Of a stretch of 64,000 nucleotides of DNA, positions 1 through 11,225 are shown in pieces. Under the pieces are notes generated by a model. The model was given only the letters and a program-made list of their open reading frames with translations, had not been told where the DNA came from and did not search any database. Both the position numbers and the translations under genes were made by a program. How positions within the stretch are numbered: position 1 is the first letter of the stretch; every line of letters starts with the position of its first letter. Source of the DNA: Aquarana catesbeiana (Eukaryota; Chordata; Amphibia; Anura; Ranidae); the NCBI RefSeq assembly GCF_042186555.1, contig NC_133328.1, positions 612,728,768-612,792,767 of the forward strand. Direction: 5' to 3'.

Positions 1-1860
1 ACTTTGGTTTCGGAGAACCTGGAACTGGTAGTCTAATGCCGCGTACACACGACCGGTTTGTCCATCAGAATAAACTCCGAAGGTTTCTCCAACGGAACTC
101 TGACGGAATTCCATTCCAGCGGTCTTGCCTACACATGGTCAATCCAAAGTCCGACCATCCAGAACGCGGTGACGTACAGCACGTACAACGGGACTAGAAA
201 AAGGACGTTCAATAGCCAGTAGCCAATAGCTTACAGCTCTTACTTGCTTCAGAGCATGCGTAGTTTTTTGGTCCGTCGGAACAGCATACAGACTAGCGGT
301 TTTCCCTATAGGAACTGGTTCCGGCGGAGTTCCGTCCGAAAGATTTAGAACATGTTCTATTTCTAGGTCTGTCAGAATTTTAGAAAGAAAAGGTCTGATG
401 AAGCCTACACACGAACGGTTTATACAATCAAACGATTCCGTTGGACTTTTCCTGTCGGACATTCCGCTCGTGTGTACGCGGAATTGGGTGGAAGGTTTTC
501 ATTGCTGAAAAAACACCACCCTGCCATACTTGCCAACATCTTCGTCCCAGTCCTGAAACCCAGTCATCTCTGCCCATGGCCCACACAAATCAGTCTTTTT
601 TTCTAGATATTCCTTCCTAGACCACACCAACTGTGCGGTCTCTTTTTTAATGCCAGAACCACCCACACGTGGTGGTGATCCCATTGGTAATGACCATTTT
701 TTGCTCAGCAACTCAAATAATTTGATGCTGGCAAATCCAGGACAGTTGGCAGCCATGTCTTGCATGCCGAAACCTAGTTCACATAGTAACATTGGTTCAA
801 GCTGGATTAATGTAACTATGTGAACTACTGTAGGTTTCGGCGTGCAAGACATGGATGCCAAGTGTCCTGGATTTTCTGGCATCAAATTATTTGAGTTACT
901 GAGCAAAAAATGGTCATTACTGATGGGATCACCACCACGTGTGGGTGGTTCTGGCATTAAAAAAGAGACAGCGCAGAAAGTTGGTGTGGTCTAGGCAGGA
1001 ATATCTAGGAAAAAAGACTATGTGTGGGCCATGGGCAGAGATGACTGTGTTTCAGGACTGGGAGAAAGATGTTGGCAAGCATGGCAGGGTAGTTTTTTTT
1101 CAGCAATGAAGCCTGCCATCGAACACTACCAGTTCCGGGTTCTCTGAAACCAAATGTAGCAGAAATGTATGTGCAATGGCCCTTTAAAGTCTCCTCCTTA
1201 CATTGGTTCAAGCTGGATTAATGTAAGGAGGAGACTTTAAAGGACCATTGCACTTTGGTTTCAGAGAACCTGGAACTGGTAGTGTTCGATGGCAGGTTTT
1301 CATTGCTGAAAAAACACTACCCTGCCATATTTCCCAACATCTTCGTCCCAGTCCTGAAACCCAGTCATCTCTGCCCATGGCCCACACATATCACAGTCTT
1401 TTTTTCTAGATATTCCTGGCTAGACCACACCAACTTTCTGCGTGGTCTCTTTTTTAATGCTAGGAACACCCACACGTGGTGGTGATCCCATCAGTAATGA
1501 CCATTTTTTGCTCAGTAACTCAAATAATTTGATGCCCGCAAATCCAGGACACTTGGCATCCATGTCTTGCATGCCGAAACCTAGTTCACATAATTACATT
1601 AATCCAGTTTGAACCAATGTAAGGAGGAGACTTTAAAGGGCCATTGCACATACATTTCTGCTACATTTGGTTTCGGAGAACCCAGAACTGGTAGTGTTCG
1701 ATGGCAGGTTTTCATTGCTGAAAAAACACTACCTTGCCATACTTGGCAACATCTTTGTCCCAGTTCTGAGACATGTGTGGGCCATGGGTAAAGTCATCTT
1801 TACCCATGGCCCACACAAATTACATCTTTCTTCAGGACCTTCTTGCCTAGACCACAACAA
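1..1860. repeat. ~390-bp repeat unit in mixed orientation (four copies)
   Basis: Four copies of one unit lie end to end. The first is forward (1-800, split by an inserted element), the second is reverse (about 812-1197), and the third and fourth are forward (about 1218-1597 and 1618-1860). Landmarks shared by all copies are AGGAGGAGACTTTAAAG, GGTTTCGGAGAACC, CCCATGGCCCACACA and CCACACGTGGTGGTG. Copies are separated by a short block resembling CATTGGTTCAAGCTGGATTA in either orientation. Nothing in it looks coding. The family is not recognised. Confidence 0.85.
37..483. mobile_element. MITE-like element inserted in the first 390-bp unit
   Basis: The ends are imperfect inverted repeats: CCGCGTACACACGACCGG on the left and the complement of CCGCGTACACACGAGCGG on the right. 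It interrupts the flanking unit between GGAACTGGTAGT and AAGGTTTTCATTGC, which are continuous in the other copies. It has no coding capacity. The target duplication is not clear, so the superfamily is left open. Confidence 0.75.
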
Positions 1861-1886
1861 CTTTCTGAGCAATCTCTTTTCTGATT

Positions 1887-2411
1887 ATAGTACAAACAAG
1901 TGGTCACTGTCCCCACCTATAACTGGTCACTGCAGCAAGGAGCATTGGAAATGCAACGCATATATAAAAAAAAAACCCAAAACACAAAGAAATTTCCAAG
2001 CTCAACTTACCGACCAGCCTGTGACCAACCAAATTGACCTGTCCAACAGTATGCGTTAAAAACAGGGGTTTAGTTGCACACATTTGCAAATACATGCGTA
2101 AGCCATAGAGCCCCAGCAAGGCATCCCATTTTCTGTGGACCTAAACTCTCATTTCTGTGTATCCCCAACAATGGAAGCACTTGCATTTAAATGGACAGGT
2201 GTAGGGCAGATAAACCTGAAGGGAGCCCACCCTTCCTTAAAAGTGCAAGGGCACACAGAAAACCCAGCCCACAGCACTATGGCAGCAAAGGTGTCAGTGC
2301 CTTGCCTGGCCAATATAAGTCATAGTGCAAACAAATGATCACTGCCCCCACCTATAACTGGTCACTGCAGCAAGGAGCATTGGAAAGGCAACGCATATAA
2401 AAAAAAAACTG
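1887..2411 (+). repeat. Pair of ~88-bp direct repeats flanking ~350 bp
   Basis: The segment at 1887-1975 (around CACCTATAACTGGTCACTGC and GCAAGGAGCATTGGAAA) recurs in the same orientation at 2322-2411, each time ending in an A-rich run. The ~345 bp between them has no recognisable gene. The pair may be a local duplication or the ends of a small composite element; the sequence does not decide. Confidence 0.7.
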
Positions 2412-2559
2412 GTGTACTTTGAATTCTATTGTCTAATAGGCTTCAAAAAAGGGCCGGGGGGCGTTCTGACCGATCAGCCGAGCGAACGGGGTGGGGGGTT
2501 GTGTAGTTTGTTTGCCGCCCCCCCCTCCCAAAAAAAATATAGAGCAGCAGCCGCCACTG

Positions 2560-3560
2560 CTGCCCAGGCCAATTTTCAGCTTTCACTGTTGTTGCTGAAC
2601 ATTTTTATTATTTTTTTCACACAGATAGAGCTTTCTTTTGGTGGTATTTAATCACCACTGTTTTTTTTTTTTTTTGCTAAACAAACCAAAAAAGACCAAA
2701 AATTAAAAAAAAACAAAAAAAAAACAATATATTTTTAGTTTCTGGTATAAAATCTTGCAAATAAGTAATTTTTCTCCTTCACTGATGTGCGCTGATGAGG
2801 CTGCACTGATATGCGGCAATGATAGGTGACACCAATGGGGACTTATAGGCAGAACTGACGAGCACTGATAGGCAACGCTAATGGGGCTGCACTGATGACC
2901 AGTGCCCTGATTATCTGTGTACATGTCCCCTGTCACACTTGCCGGTTACAGGTGTTCTATCGATTTGTGCCCTCCCTCGAAAAGTGCCCGCGCATGCGCA
3001 GAACGGAAGGGCACTCCAGCTGAGATCAGATGGAATGACGTCACCATAGCGCATGGGCACATCGTAGGAGAGGGTTTTTTTTGACGGGCGATACCAATCC
3101 ATGGGCACAATTGAAAGCTATGCAAAGAGCGGAGGGACACCGTAGATATCAGATTGTGCCTCGCTGTAAACCCGTGGCGCAACAGCGAGGCACAATATGA
3201 CAAATATGGTGTCCCTCTGCTGTTTGCACTCCATTAAATTGTGCCCGAGAAATTGCATCTCCCGTCGAAAAAAGGCTCCTACAACGTGCACATGCACTAT
3301 GGGACATCACTTCAGCTGATCGGCAACCCAGCTGGAATGCCCTTCCGTTCTGCGCATGCGCGGGCACTTTTCGACGGCGGGCACATATCAACAGAACACT
3401 GACTCTCCTTTTCTCACGCTGTGACAGCAACTGAGAAAATTACTGCCGATAACCGGCAAGTCTGTTTACATTGTGATCAGCTGTGATTGCTGCTCGATAA
3501 CTGCTTTGAACTTTAGCTGTCAGGACTACTACATGACAGGTCTGCCTTATATGTTATACA
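2560..3560 (+). mobile_element. TTAA-type dispersed repeat, family A, degenerate copy
   Basis: It contains the family A hallmark near 2626-2660 (ATAGAGCTTTCTTTTGGTGG, then ATCACC) followed by an A/T-rich stretch. It then has the short GCACTGATGGGCACTGATA-like run and the GTGATCAGCTGTGATTG motif near 3473. Other copies lie at about 22880-23345, 38855-39115, 39664-40215, 45040-45940 and 56510-57230. Better preserved members start or end with TTAACCACTT. No coding capacity is seen. Confidence 0.6.
2938..3460. repeat. Foldback (inverted-repeat) segment inside family A copy
   Basis: The outer ends CTTGCCGGTTA (2938-2948) and TAACCGGCAAG (3450-3460) are exact reverse complements. Inner arms around GCCCGCGCATGCGCAGAACG (2987-3006) match the complement near 3345-3367. 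A central hairpin has GTGCCTCGCTG (3158-3168) pairing with CAGCGAGGCAC (3183-3193). The whole 523 bp can fold on itself. Confidence 0.75.
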
Positions 3561-3950
3561 AATGCTATCAATAAAATTATTTTATTTGCTTCCCTTTTGG
3601 TCCATTTAAAAATCCTAGCAAAGGCAGTCTGTTATATCTGTTTAGTGCAAAAATATGCTTGTTGGTCCTTATAGAAATCCAGTGGTGTCTTGTGCACCCT
3701 GCAGTGTTATCTGCTCTGCTCACTTCTATGGACTATAGAACACCTCCTACCCATGTTATAGAGGTAAGCAGCTGTTCTGTAGTATTAATTGGGAGAGCAA
3801 CTGAGGGTGACAACACTCTTCCTCCATATAAACAGTACAGTGAGCATTGTCACTCCTGAACGGGAAATGTGTTACCGACAGGATTACCAGGTGAATAAAA
3901 TGGGGAGAAAAAAGGGTCTAGATAAAGAAACCCAATACAGCCACCACATC
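3561..3950. other. Stretch without recognised features
   Basis: A/T-rich, no ORF of interest, no repeat recognised inside this window. Confidence 0.5.
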
Positions 3951-4764
3951 TAAGAATGTCAGTGGAAGGAATAGTGTCCCATCATTGGTGTCAGTGGAAG
4001 GAATAGCGCCCCGTTATTGGTGTCAGTGGAAGGAATAGTGTCCCGTCATTGGTGTCAGTGGAAGGAATAGTGTCCCATCATTGGTGTCAGTAGAAGGAAT
4101 AGTGTCCCATCATTGGTGTCAGTAGAAGGAATAGTGTCCCATCATTGGTGTCAGTAGAAGGAATAGTGTCCCATCATTGGTATCAGTTTAAGGAATAGTG
4201 CCCTGTTATTGGTGTCAGTGGGAGGAATAGTGTCCCGTTATTGGTGTCAGTGGAAGGAATAGTGTCCCATCATTGGTGTCAGTAGAAGGAATAGTGTCCC
4301 ATCATTGGTATCAGTTTAAGGAATAGTGCCCTGTTATTGGTGTCAGTGGAAGGAATAGTGCTCCATCATTGGTATCAGTGGGAGGAATAGTGTCCCATCG
4401 TTGGTGTCAGTGGAAGGAATAGTGTCCCATCATTGGTATCAGTTTAAGGAATAGTGCCCTGTTATTGGTGTCTTTTTGGAGGAGTAATGTTCCATTATCG
4501 GTGTCAATAGAAGGTATTCTGACCCATCATTGGTGTCAGTGGAAGGAATAGTTCTCCATTCAGATTCAGAATACTTTATTAATCCCAAAGGAAATTATTG
4601 GTGACAGTGGGAGGAATAGTGGGTCATCGTTGGTATCAATGGAAGCATATATGCCCTATTGTAGGTGTCATTGGAAGGAATTGTGCCCTTTTGATGGTGT
4701 CAGTGGAAGGAATAGTTCCCCAAGAGCTGGATAAAAGCAAAAGGCAGTACCTTGGAGACATCTG
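3951..4764 (+). mobile_element. 32-bp minisatellite ending in a hAT-like terminus
   Basis: About 24 units of GTGTCAGTGGAAGGAATAGT-type repeats with a 32-bp period fill 3951-4720. A short foreign piece near 4562-4600 (ACTTTATTAATCCCAAAGG) interrupts them. The array runs into a degenerate right terminus, CTTGGAGACATCTG (4751-4764), which corresponds to the right end GTTTGGAGACCACTG of the element at 51085-51962. That element carries the same 32-bp minisatellite. The left terminus is not visible, so this copy is truncated. Confidence 0.75.
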
Positions 4765-4769
4765 ATTTA

Positions 4770-5276
4770 AAATATATTTAAAGCCCAAACTTTTATTTCC
4801 ATTTTGGATAGGGTAAGGGAAGGTTTAAAGTGCTATCAGTTTTTTTTGTTTTTTTATCGCCATGTGTGTCCTTTTAAACCCTGTTCACACCAGTTTGAAG
4901 TGTTCTTTGAAGCTCCAGGAGAAGCACTTTATCCTTGGACTTTAGGATTTCCATTATATTCAATGGTTCCAGTTCCAGTAAGTAGTGTCGCTTGAAGCTT
5001 GAGCTTGAAAAAGTACATGAGCTTCTTTTGGGTCAGAGTCACGCATTTGGCCCCAATAGACTTCAATAGGAGCTCCTGAAAAATGGGGAAAAAACATGAA
5101 TAATGTGTGTTTCTTTGCACATTTTATTATCTAGTAAATAGCTTTCTATTGGCTAAAAATAAAAACAAAAAAATCGCGGAAGCTTGAAACGTATGCAAAA
5201 AACGCCTGTACATATGCTCAAAAAAATACACCTTAAGAACAACCAAAGACCCTCAGTAGAAGTGTGAATGGGGCCC
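4770..5276 (+). mobile_element. Family D fragment followed by a MITE
   Basis: Positions 4770-4830 resemble the start of a dispersed element with CCATTTTGGATAGGGTAAGG (family D, also near 14860 and 19420). From about 4878 (CCCTGTTCACACCAG) to 5276 (GTGTGAATGGGGCCCTGGG) the ends are loosely inverted, as in the Harbinger-like MITEs elsewhere in the window. No coding capacity. Confidence 0.5.
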
Positions 5277-5570
5277 TGGGAGATTTACCTTTACTTCCTA
5301 TCCTGTAGATTGAGGAAGTAACAGGATATCCCCCTCTTAGACAGTTGTCACAGGAACACGTGTCCCCATTTGAAGATGTCCACTCGAATCCTGGTCTGGT
5401 GGCAAGTTATGGATTTATCCCTCACCTTCCTTCCCAGTGAAAGGACCACTAAACGGAGTGAAGCTCCTTAGAAGACAGCAGTAAAAAAAAGTTCCAATCC
5501 TCCATCACTCTGTCCAAATCTAAAAAAAAACGTTTTGCCTTTAGTTGTACTCCCCCCCCCTCCCCCCCCC
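5277..5570 (-). repeat. Family D dispersed repeat, reverse orientation
   Basis: Read on the minus strand it gives the motifs AAGGCAAAACG, TTAGATTTGGACAGAG and GGAAGTAAAGGT that typify family D. C- and G-rich homopolymer runs follow at 5547-5571. Confidence 0.5.
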
Positions 5571-6193
5571 CCTCAACTGAGTAACGGCATCCAACTTTCT
5601 CCATGAAGTCTGCACACGCAATGACTAATAAGGGAAATTCCACTCTATCTTGGATATAACTGGTGAATGATGCATTTGGAATATATATTTTTTTTTATCT
5701 GCCTTGACCGGTGTCTCAGCCAAGTGGAATGTGTATCCCATTGTGGTTGCCTTGAGATTCTGTGACCGGTTCTGAGGAATTACAAACCAATTTGATTTTC
5801 TTCCGGCCTGCCACAGCCTAAAGTATCGTGTGCTGGTGTGCTGGGTCATAGAAGAATGTGTCCCTCTCTGAGGCTGTGCTCTGATCCTCTGCACACATCT
5901 CTCTAACGCGTTGTAGTTTTGGATGGCTGTAAAGGCTTTTGAAGAGTACCTGTTGGCTTGACAAAGCTGGGAATTTGAAAATTAAAATGTAACTGAAGAC
6001 CAGCAAAATCTACCAGTGGACTGTTTGTGGTTAAATTAAAGTTGCAGCTAATCTTCAAGCGCAACTCCAGATATGGCTTTTATTGCATAGTTATATTGGT
6101 CCAACTTAGACCAATGTAAGTATATAAACTCCATACCTGTGGGACTGATGTGAAAGTGTAGATTCACTGTAGAAGTGACCACTACTACAGTGA
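5571..6193. other. Stretch without recognised features
   Basis: No ORF that resembles a protein family and no repeat shared with the rest of the window was seen. Confidence 0.5.
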
Positions 6194-6201
6194 CCACTAT
6201 G

Positions 6202-6828
6202 CAGGGGCGTTGCTAGGTCTACAAAAGATCTGGGGCTAGTGCCCATAGCAGCGTAGTATAGAAAGTCATACGCTTGGGCGGGCATACACATGTATATACA
6301 GTAATATACGTGTGTGTGTGTGTGTGTGTATATCCCCAGAGAGCCTCCCACTTGCATCAGGGTCCCCAGAGAGCCCCCCCTTTACATCAGGGTCCCCAGA
6401 GAGCCCCCCCCTTACATCAGGGTCCCCAGAGAGCCCCCCCTTACATCAGGGTCCCCAGAGAGCCCCTCCCTTACATCAGGGTTCCCAGAGAGCCCCCCTT
6501 ACATCAGGGTCCCCAGAGAGCCTCCTCCTTACATCGGGGTCTCCAGAGAGCCTCCTCCTTGCATCAGGGTCTCCAGAGAGCCCCCCACTTACATCAGGGT
6601 CCCTAGAGAGCCCACCCTTACATCAGGGTCCCCAGAGAGCCTCCCCCTTAAATCAGGGTCCCCAGAGAGCTAACTCCTTAAAATCAGGGTCCTCAGAGAC
6701 CCTCCCTCTTGCATAAGGGTCCCCAGAGAGCCCCCTACTTACACAAGGGTCCCCAGAGAACCTCCACTCCCCTTGGGGACCAGATTCTGGGCTTTAGCCT
6801 CAAAAGCCACCCCCTAGCGATGCCACTG
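6202..6828 (+). mobile_element. Non-autonomous hAT-like element carrying a 30-bp minisatellite
   Basis: Termini are CAGGGGCGTTGCTAGG on the left and CCCTAGCGATGCCACTG on the right. Flanking 8-mers CCACTATG (6194-6201) and CCGCTATG (6829-6836) match at 7 of 8 positions. Inside are a (GT)n run (6308-6332) and about 14 units of a 30-bp repeat built on GGTCCCCAGAGAGCCCCCC plus TTACATCAG (6343-6770). A second copy in opposite orientation lies at 26136-26547. The apparent long ORFs here are read-through of the array. Confidence 0.9.
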
Positions 6829-6836
6829 CCGCTATG

Positions 6837-7060
6837 GCTTTCTGGGTCCTGTGCCGAGTGGCTTCCCTTCTGCAAAAAAATGCAGGGGTTTTGTTGCTCG
6901 GCACGCCTGCAATTCACAGAACACTTTGTATTTTTTTTTTTTTTTTCAGTGAAAACAAATCATTCTCTAATTGGATGAGGTGTAGAGGTGGATCGGTGAT
7001 GTCACAGTCTCCACCTCGTTCAGTCATTCTCCACCTCCACAGCCGTCCCGCAGGTATGGA
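6837..7060 (+). repeat. Dispersed repeat shared with 24300-24420
   Basis: The segment around ATTCTCTAATTGGATGAGG (6961-6979) and GATGTCACAGTCTCCACCTC resembles 24310-24370, where the same order of motifs occurs. Family not recognised. Confidence 0.4.
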
Positions 7061-7061
7061 A

Positions 7062-7460
7062 TATGTATACTTGAAAACAGTGGGTATAGAAAAGAATCAC
7101 CCCCTTTAAAATAATCACATTTTGTTGCTTTGCAGCCTGAAATGAAGAGACACCGTATTTACTAGTGCAACTTATAACATCCAAGTGAAAGATATAAACA
7201 CCAACATGTGAGAAAAAAAATTCAAAAACAAAATCACTGAGTTGGAAAAAGGATCACCCCCTTATGTCAGAATTTTGTTGGACCACCTTTTTGCTTTAAT
7301 TACAGCCTTTAGTCTGTTGGGATTTGTCTCTACTAACTTTGCATATCTAGACTTTGCAATATTTACCCGCGCTTCTTTGCAGAACTGCAGAAGTTCAGTG
7401 AAATTTGATGGTGACCGTTTGTGGACTGCAGTCTTCAAATCATTCCACAATGGGGTTTAA
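7062..7460 (-). pseudogene. Tc1-like transposase 3' remnant
   Basis: On the minus strand, 7450-7262 reads as the C-terminal end of a Tc1-type transposase (pattern W-DLK-AV--R-PSN-T-L--FC-E...KLVET-P-RL-AVI-AK). The terminal part of the element follows, with GTGGGTATAGAAAAGAATCA near 7080. The catalytic D34E region is missing. This is a 5'-truncated, non-functional copy. Confidence 0.75.
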
Positions 7461-7493
7461 AGGGATTGTAAACCCTCGTGTTTTTTTACCTTA

Positions 7494-8127
7494 GGGCCCT
7501 TTCACACTGGGGCGGTTTGCAGGCGCTATTGCGCTAATAATAGCGCCTGCAAACCAACCCGAAAGTGCCGCTGCTTTGATTCCAGTGTGAAAGCCCCGAG
7601 GGCTTTTACACTGGAGCGGTGCGCTAGCAGGACGGGAAAAAAAGTCCTGCTAGCAGCATCTTCGGAGCGGTGAAGGAGCTCCTTCACTGCTCCTGCCCAT
7701 TGAAATCAATGGGACAGCTCGGCTATACCGCCGGCAAAGCGCCACTGCAGAGGCGCTTTGCTGTGGTTTTTAACCCTTTCTCGGCCGCTAGCGGGGGGGT
7801 AAAACCACCCCCGCTAACGGCCGAATACTGACGGTAAAGCGCCGCTTACAATAACGGGAAAAAAAGTCCTGCAAGCAGCATCTTTGGGGTGGTGCAGGAG
7901 CGGTGTATACACCGCCCCCAAAACGCCCTGCCCATTGAAATTAATGAGCGCCTGCAAAGCGTTTCGGCAGCGCCACAACATGGGCGCTTTTAACCCTCCG
8001 GCCCCTAGTGGGAGTTAAAAGCACCCCGCTAGTGGGCGAAAAGCCCCGCTATAACAGCGGTAAAGCGCTGCTAAAATTAGCGGCGCTTCACCGCTAATGC
8101 CGGCACCACCCCAGTGTGAAAGCAACC
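7494..8127. mobile_element. Harbinger-type MITE with TTA duplication
   Basis: Termini GGGCCCTTTCACACTGGGGC and the complement of GCCGGCACCACCCCAGTGTG...GCAACC are inverted. TTA flanks both ends (7491-7493 and 8128-8130), the 3-bp TWA duplication expected of PIF/Harbinger. The 634-bp interior is rich in short inverted motifs (AGGCGCTATT/AATAGCGCCT; GCCGCTAGCGGGGG/CCCCCGCTAACGGC) and has no transposase. It sits in a further repeat beginning GGGATTGTAAACCC. Confidence 0.85.
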
Positions 8128-8146
8128 TTAAAGCAAAATATAAATA

Positions 8147-8667
8147 CTGTATTTATCGGCATATAACACGCACATTCATTTTAAGAGGGAAGTTTCAGGA
8201 AAAAAAACCTTAAGTTTTATATAAGGAACTTTGAAGCAAAATAATAGTCAGTGCCCATCAGCAGCCTCACCATTGCCTTCAATGCAGCAGCCTCACCACT
8301 GCCATCAATGCAGCAGCCTCACCATTGCGATCAATGCAGCAGCCTCACCATTGCCATCAATGCAGCCTGATTGATGCCCATCTGCAGCCTAGAAGGGACA
8401 GGGAGGGGGGCGGGACGAGCGCCGACAGATTACATACAGTGAGAATCTCTTATAGACAGAACAGTGGTCCAATGGCGGCCCAGGAGACAGCCTATTACAG
8501 AGGCCAAATAAACAGGAGATTCTCACTGCATGTAATCTGACGGTGCTCGTCCTGCCCCCCTCCCCTCCGAGGCAGCTAAAATTGAAGTATCGTTGTATAA
8601 CACGCACACGCTTTTTGCACCCGATTTTCAGGGTGAAAAAGTGTGTGCTATACGCCAATAAATACAG
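8147..8667 (+). mobile_element. TA-duplicating non-autonomous element with a short minisatellite
   Basis: Termini CTGTATTTATCGGCATATAA and GCTATACGCCAATAAATACAG are inverted and flanked by TA (8145-8146, 8668-8669). The interior holds several CAATGCAGCAGCCTCACCA repeats (8260-8380). It also holds an inverted pair around GATTACATACAGTGAGAATC (8429-8448) and GATTCTCACTGCATGTAATC (8519-8538). A truncated relative is at 17435-18092. The TA duplication suggests a Tc1/mariner-like mechanism, but no transposase is present. Confidence 0.8.
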
Positions 8668-8689
8668 TATATATATATAATATTTCAAA

Positions 8690-9529
8690 TCTTTTGCTTT
8701 TTAAGGGTAGAGGAGAGATTTGGGGTCTCTCTCCACAAAGAGGACCTGTCATGTTGTATTGTTATTGCAAGGGATGTTTACATTATTATTATTATTATTA
8801 TTATTATTATACGGGATTTATATATCGCCAACAGTTTGCGCAGCGCTTTACAACATGAGAGCAGACAGTACAGTTAAAATACAATTCAATACAGGAGGGC
8901 CCTGCTCATTAGCGCTTACAATCTAGGAGGACATTCTTTGCGATAGCAATAAAAGTAATTAAAAAAATTTTTTTTAAAGGGATAGTGTATCATTCTGTAA
9001 TGTAATGCTGATTTGTTTAATAAAAATTTTCTGTTAAAAAAAAAAAAAAAAAATTGTAAAAAAATTGAATAAAATATTTTTTTTTCTAAAGCGTCCCCGC
9101 AAGCTTGCGCACAGTAGTGAACACATACGTAGGTCACACCCATCTATGTTCGCTACACACACGTTAGGGATCCCCAGGAACGTCTGAGCTAAAGCAATCA
9201 TTCTAGCACTAGTCCTCCTCCGTAACTCTCAACTGGTAACCTGTAAAAAAGTTTAAAGCGTTGCCTATGGAGATTTTTAAGTACCATAGTTTGGCGCCAT
9301 TCCACGAGCGCGCACAATTTTAAGGCATGATGCTTTGGCTATCTATTTACTCAGCGTAACATCATCTTTTACATTATACAAAAAAATTGGAGTATATATT
9401 ATGTTTTGTTAATTCATTAAAGTGTATTTTTTCCCCAAAAAGTTGCGTTTGAAAAATCGCTGCGCAAAAAAAGGTGTGACCTAAAAAAATTGCAATGACC
9501 ACCATTTTATTCTCTAGGGTCTCTGCTTA

Positions 9530-9600
<71 letters not shown>

Positions 9601-9699
9601 GTTTGGGGGTTCTAAGTAATTTTCTAGCAAAAAAAATACAGATTTTTACTTGTAAAAAAGAAATGTCAGAAAAGGGTCGGGTCCTTAAGTGGTTAAGCA
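8690..9699 (+). mobile_element. TTAA-type dispersed repeat, family B, copy 1
   Basis: Four copies occur in the window (here, 19745-20695, 41590-42855 and 46488-47520 reversed). Shared landmarks are GAGATTTGGGGTCT, ATTCTAGCACTAG, GCCATTCCACGAGCG, CGTAACATCATCTTT and TTCTAAGTAATTTTCTAGC. The copy ends CCTTAAGTGGTTAA (9686-9699), so its terminus resembles family A. It contains an (ATT)n run (8781-8809) and a (TA)n run (9539-9598). TTAA insertion, as in piggyBac, is inferred from the ends. Confidence 0.75.
9539..9598. repeat. (TA)n microsatellite inside family B copy
   Basis: About 30 uninterrupted TA units. The other family B copies have TA-rich tracts at the same position of the element. Confidence 0.95.
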
Positions 9700-11045
9700 G
9701 CAGTGTTGCAGATTTTATAGACTCTGGATCATAGTTTATGAGGGTGTCCGGTAAAGGATTGCCTATCATCCACTCTTCCCTAGGAATTGCCGGTAAGTGG
9801 AAACGTTCCCTGATTGTAATGATTTCAGCGTCTCCTCATTTCCAACCAATATCCGCCTTCTCTGCTAGATCCAGAAATCTATACTCATCGGCATGCTGGG
9901 GGGTCAGCCTCTAGGAAATGAACTGACTCAGCCACCGCTATCACCCCGGCTTTAATCTCCTCGGTGAATGCGTCGTCATCTCTGGAATCCACATCCGGTC
10001 GGAATAGCGTTTTTTTTTCTCTTCACCGCAAAAAAAAACAAAAAACAAAAAACGCCCCTAAGGTCAGACCCCGCTGCTGCGGAGGGGCGCATCAGCCGTC
10101 TGAAAGAGACGCATAGAATGAACTCATGCCAGTTTATTTAAATGGAAACCATACGCGCTATGAGGGCGAGAAGCCCAGTATTGTGAACTTCCTCATTGAC
10201 ATGACTAGAGGAAAGGAATGTGCCCTTGAGAGAAAGAGAAGAAGAAGGAGGGGAGGAGGGGGGGGGGGGTGTAGAACTTGCAGGAACTCAGCTGTGGTTT
10301 CCAAATCTCTCCTTGAATTCTGGGCCCGAGCCTCCAAAATACAGCAGTCCTTTAAAATTGGCTCTTGGCAGCCTCCACTTCCCGGCTGCGGCCAAGTTGA
10401 AAAACCGTCAGCCTGGTGGGGCCATCCTGGTGATTTCATTAGCTCTTATTACTCAGCGTTCTGTAGCAGATGGTCAGTGCGCTCACTTACCCCCCCCCAC
10501 CCCACCCCACCGCCCCTCTTTTTTTTTTTGTCTACGGTCAGGCATGTGTTCCGACAGCTGATCCGTCCCAAGAGATGACAAAAGGAGAAAAAAAAAAAAA
10601 TCCATCATGAATAGCAGTTTCGTCTCCTTTTTCTTTCCCCGAAAGTTTGATTACGGTAAGGGCTTCTTTGTAATAAGTAGCTTGCTTACCGCGCAGAACA
10701 TATGATAGGGTTGTGAGCGCAGTGGGTAATTTGGGTTTCTTCTGATGAAAGCGTGTGTCATTATGCCCCGACTCCTCCACACTTAACCGTCCTCTTTAAT
10801 CTCAGATATCAAAGCGATACTTTGTGTGTTTCTCTCTTCTTTTTTTTTTTTTTTTTTTTTTTTGGCGTAGAGTATAGTCGTGATTTTAGAAGTGGCTTCC
10901 TCCCATTTATCTAGGTTGTATCATTGTTGTCAAGGGTCTTCAAAGTGTAGAATGGCCTCTCGAGTTTCTCACGTCTGGTCACCTGACGTTCGCCACCTGT
11001 CTGAGCCATTGTCTCGGAATACCCGATTGATAGCTTCCAGAAATC
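9700..11045. other. Mostly unique sequence without recognised gene
   Basis: Contains homopolymer and low-complexity runs (A-rich 10029-10050, G-rich 10248-10269, C-rich 10491-10514, T-run 10840-10863). The open frames across 10126-10780 are low complexity and do not resemble proteins. No repeat shared with the rest of the window was seen. Confidence 0.5.
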
Positions 11046-11195
11046 TGACTTTCTCTTAACACAATTAGGTCTTTTTTATTTTTTTTTAAAGGTTAATTGC
11101 AAAATGCAAGTAAAATTATTCCGCAAAATAATTAGCCAGGAAACATTCTAACTGTAGAGGATAATGGCTCATAATTACTAGGTTGTGCAGAGCTT
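11046..11195. promoter_or_regulatory. Candidate conserved noncoding element (weak)
   Basis: A/T-rich unique stretch with several homeodomain-like cores (GGTTAATTGC at 11091, AATAATTAGCC at 11129, CATAATTACTA at 11170). It has no transposon termini. The call rests only on composition and motif density. Confidence 0.25.
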
Positions 11196-11225
11196 TAGGA
11201 GTGCTCGTGGGTGGTACTGCAGCCT

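Noticed and set aside
10126..10780. Overlapping frames of 80-150 residues
   Set aside because: Low-complexity Arg/Gly and Pro/Phe runs from homopolymers; nothing protein-like.
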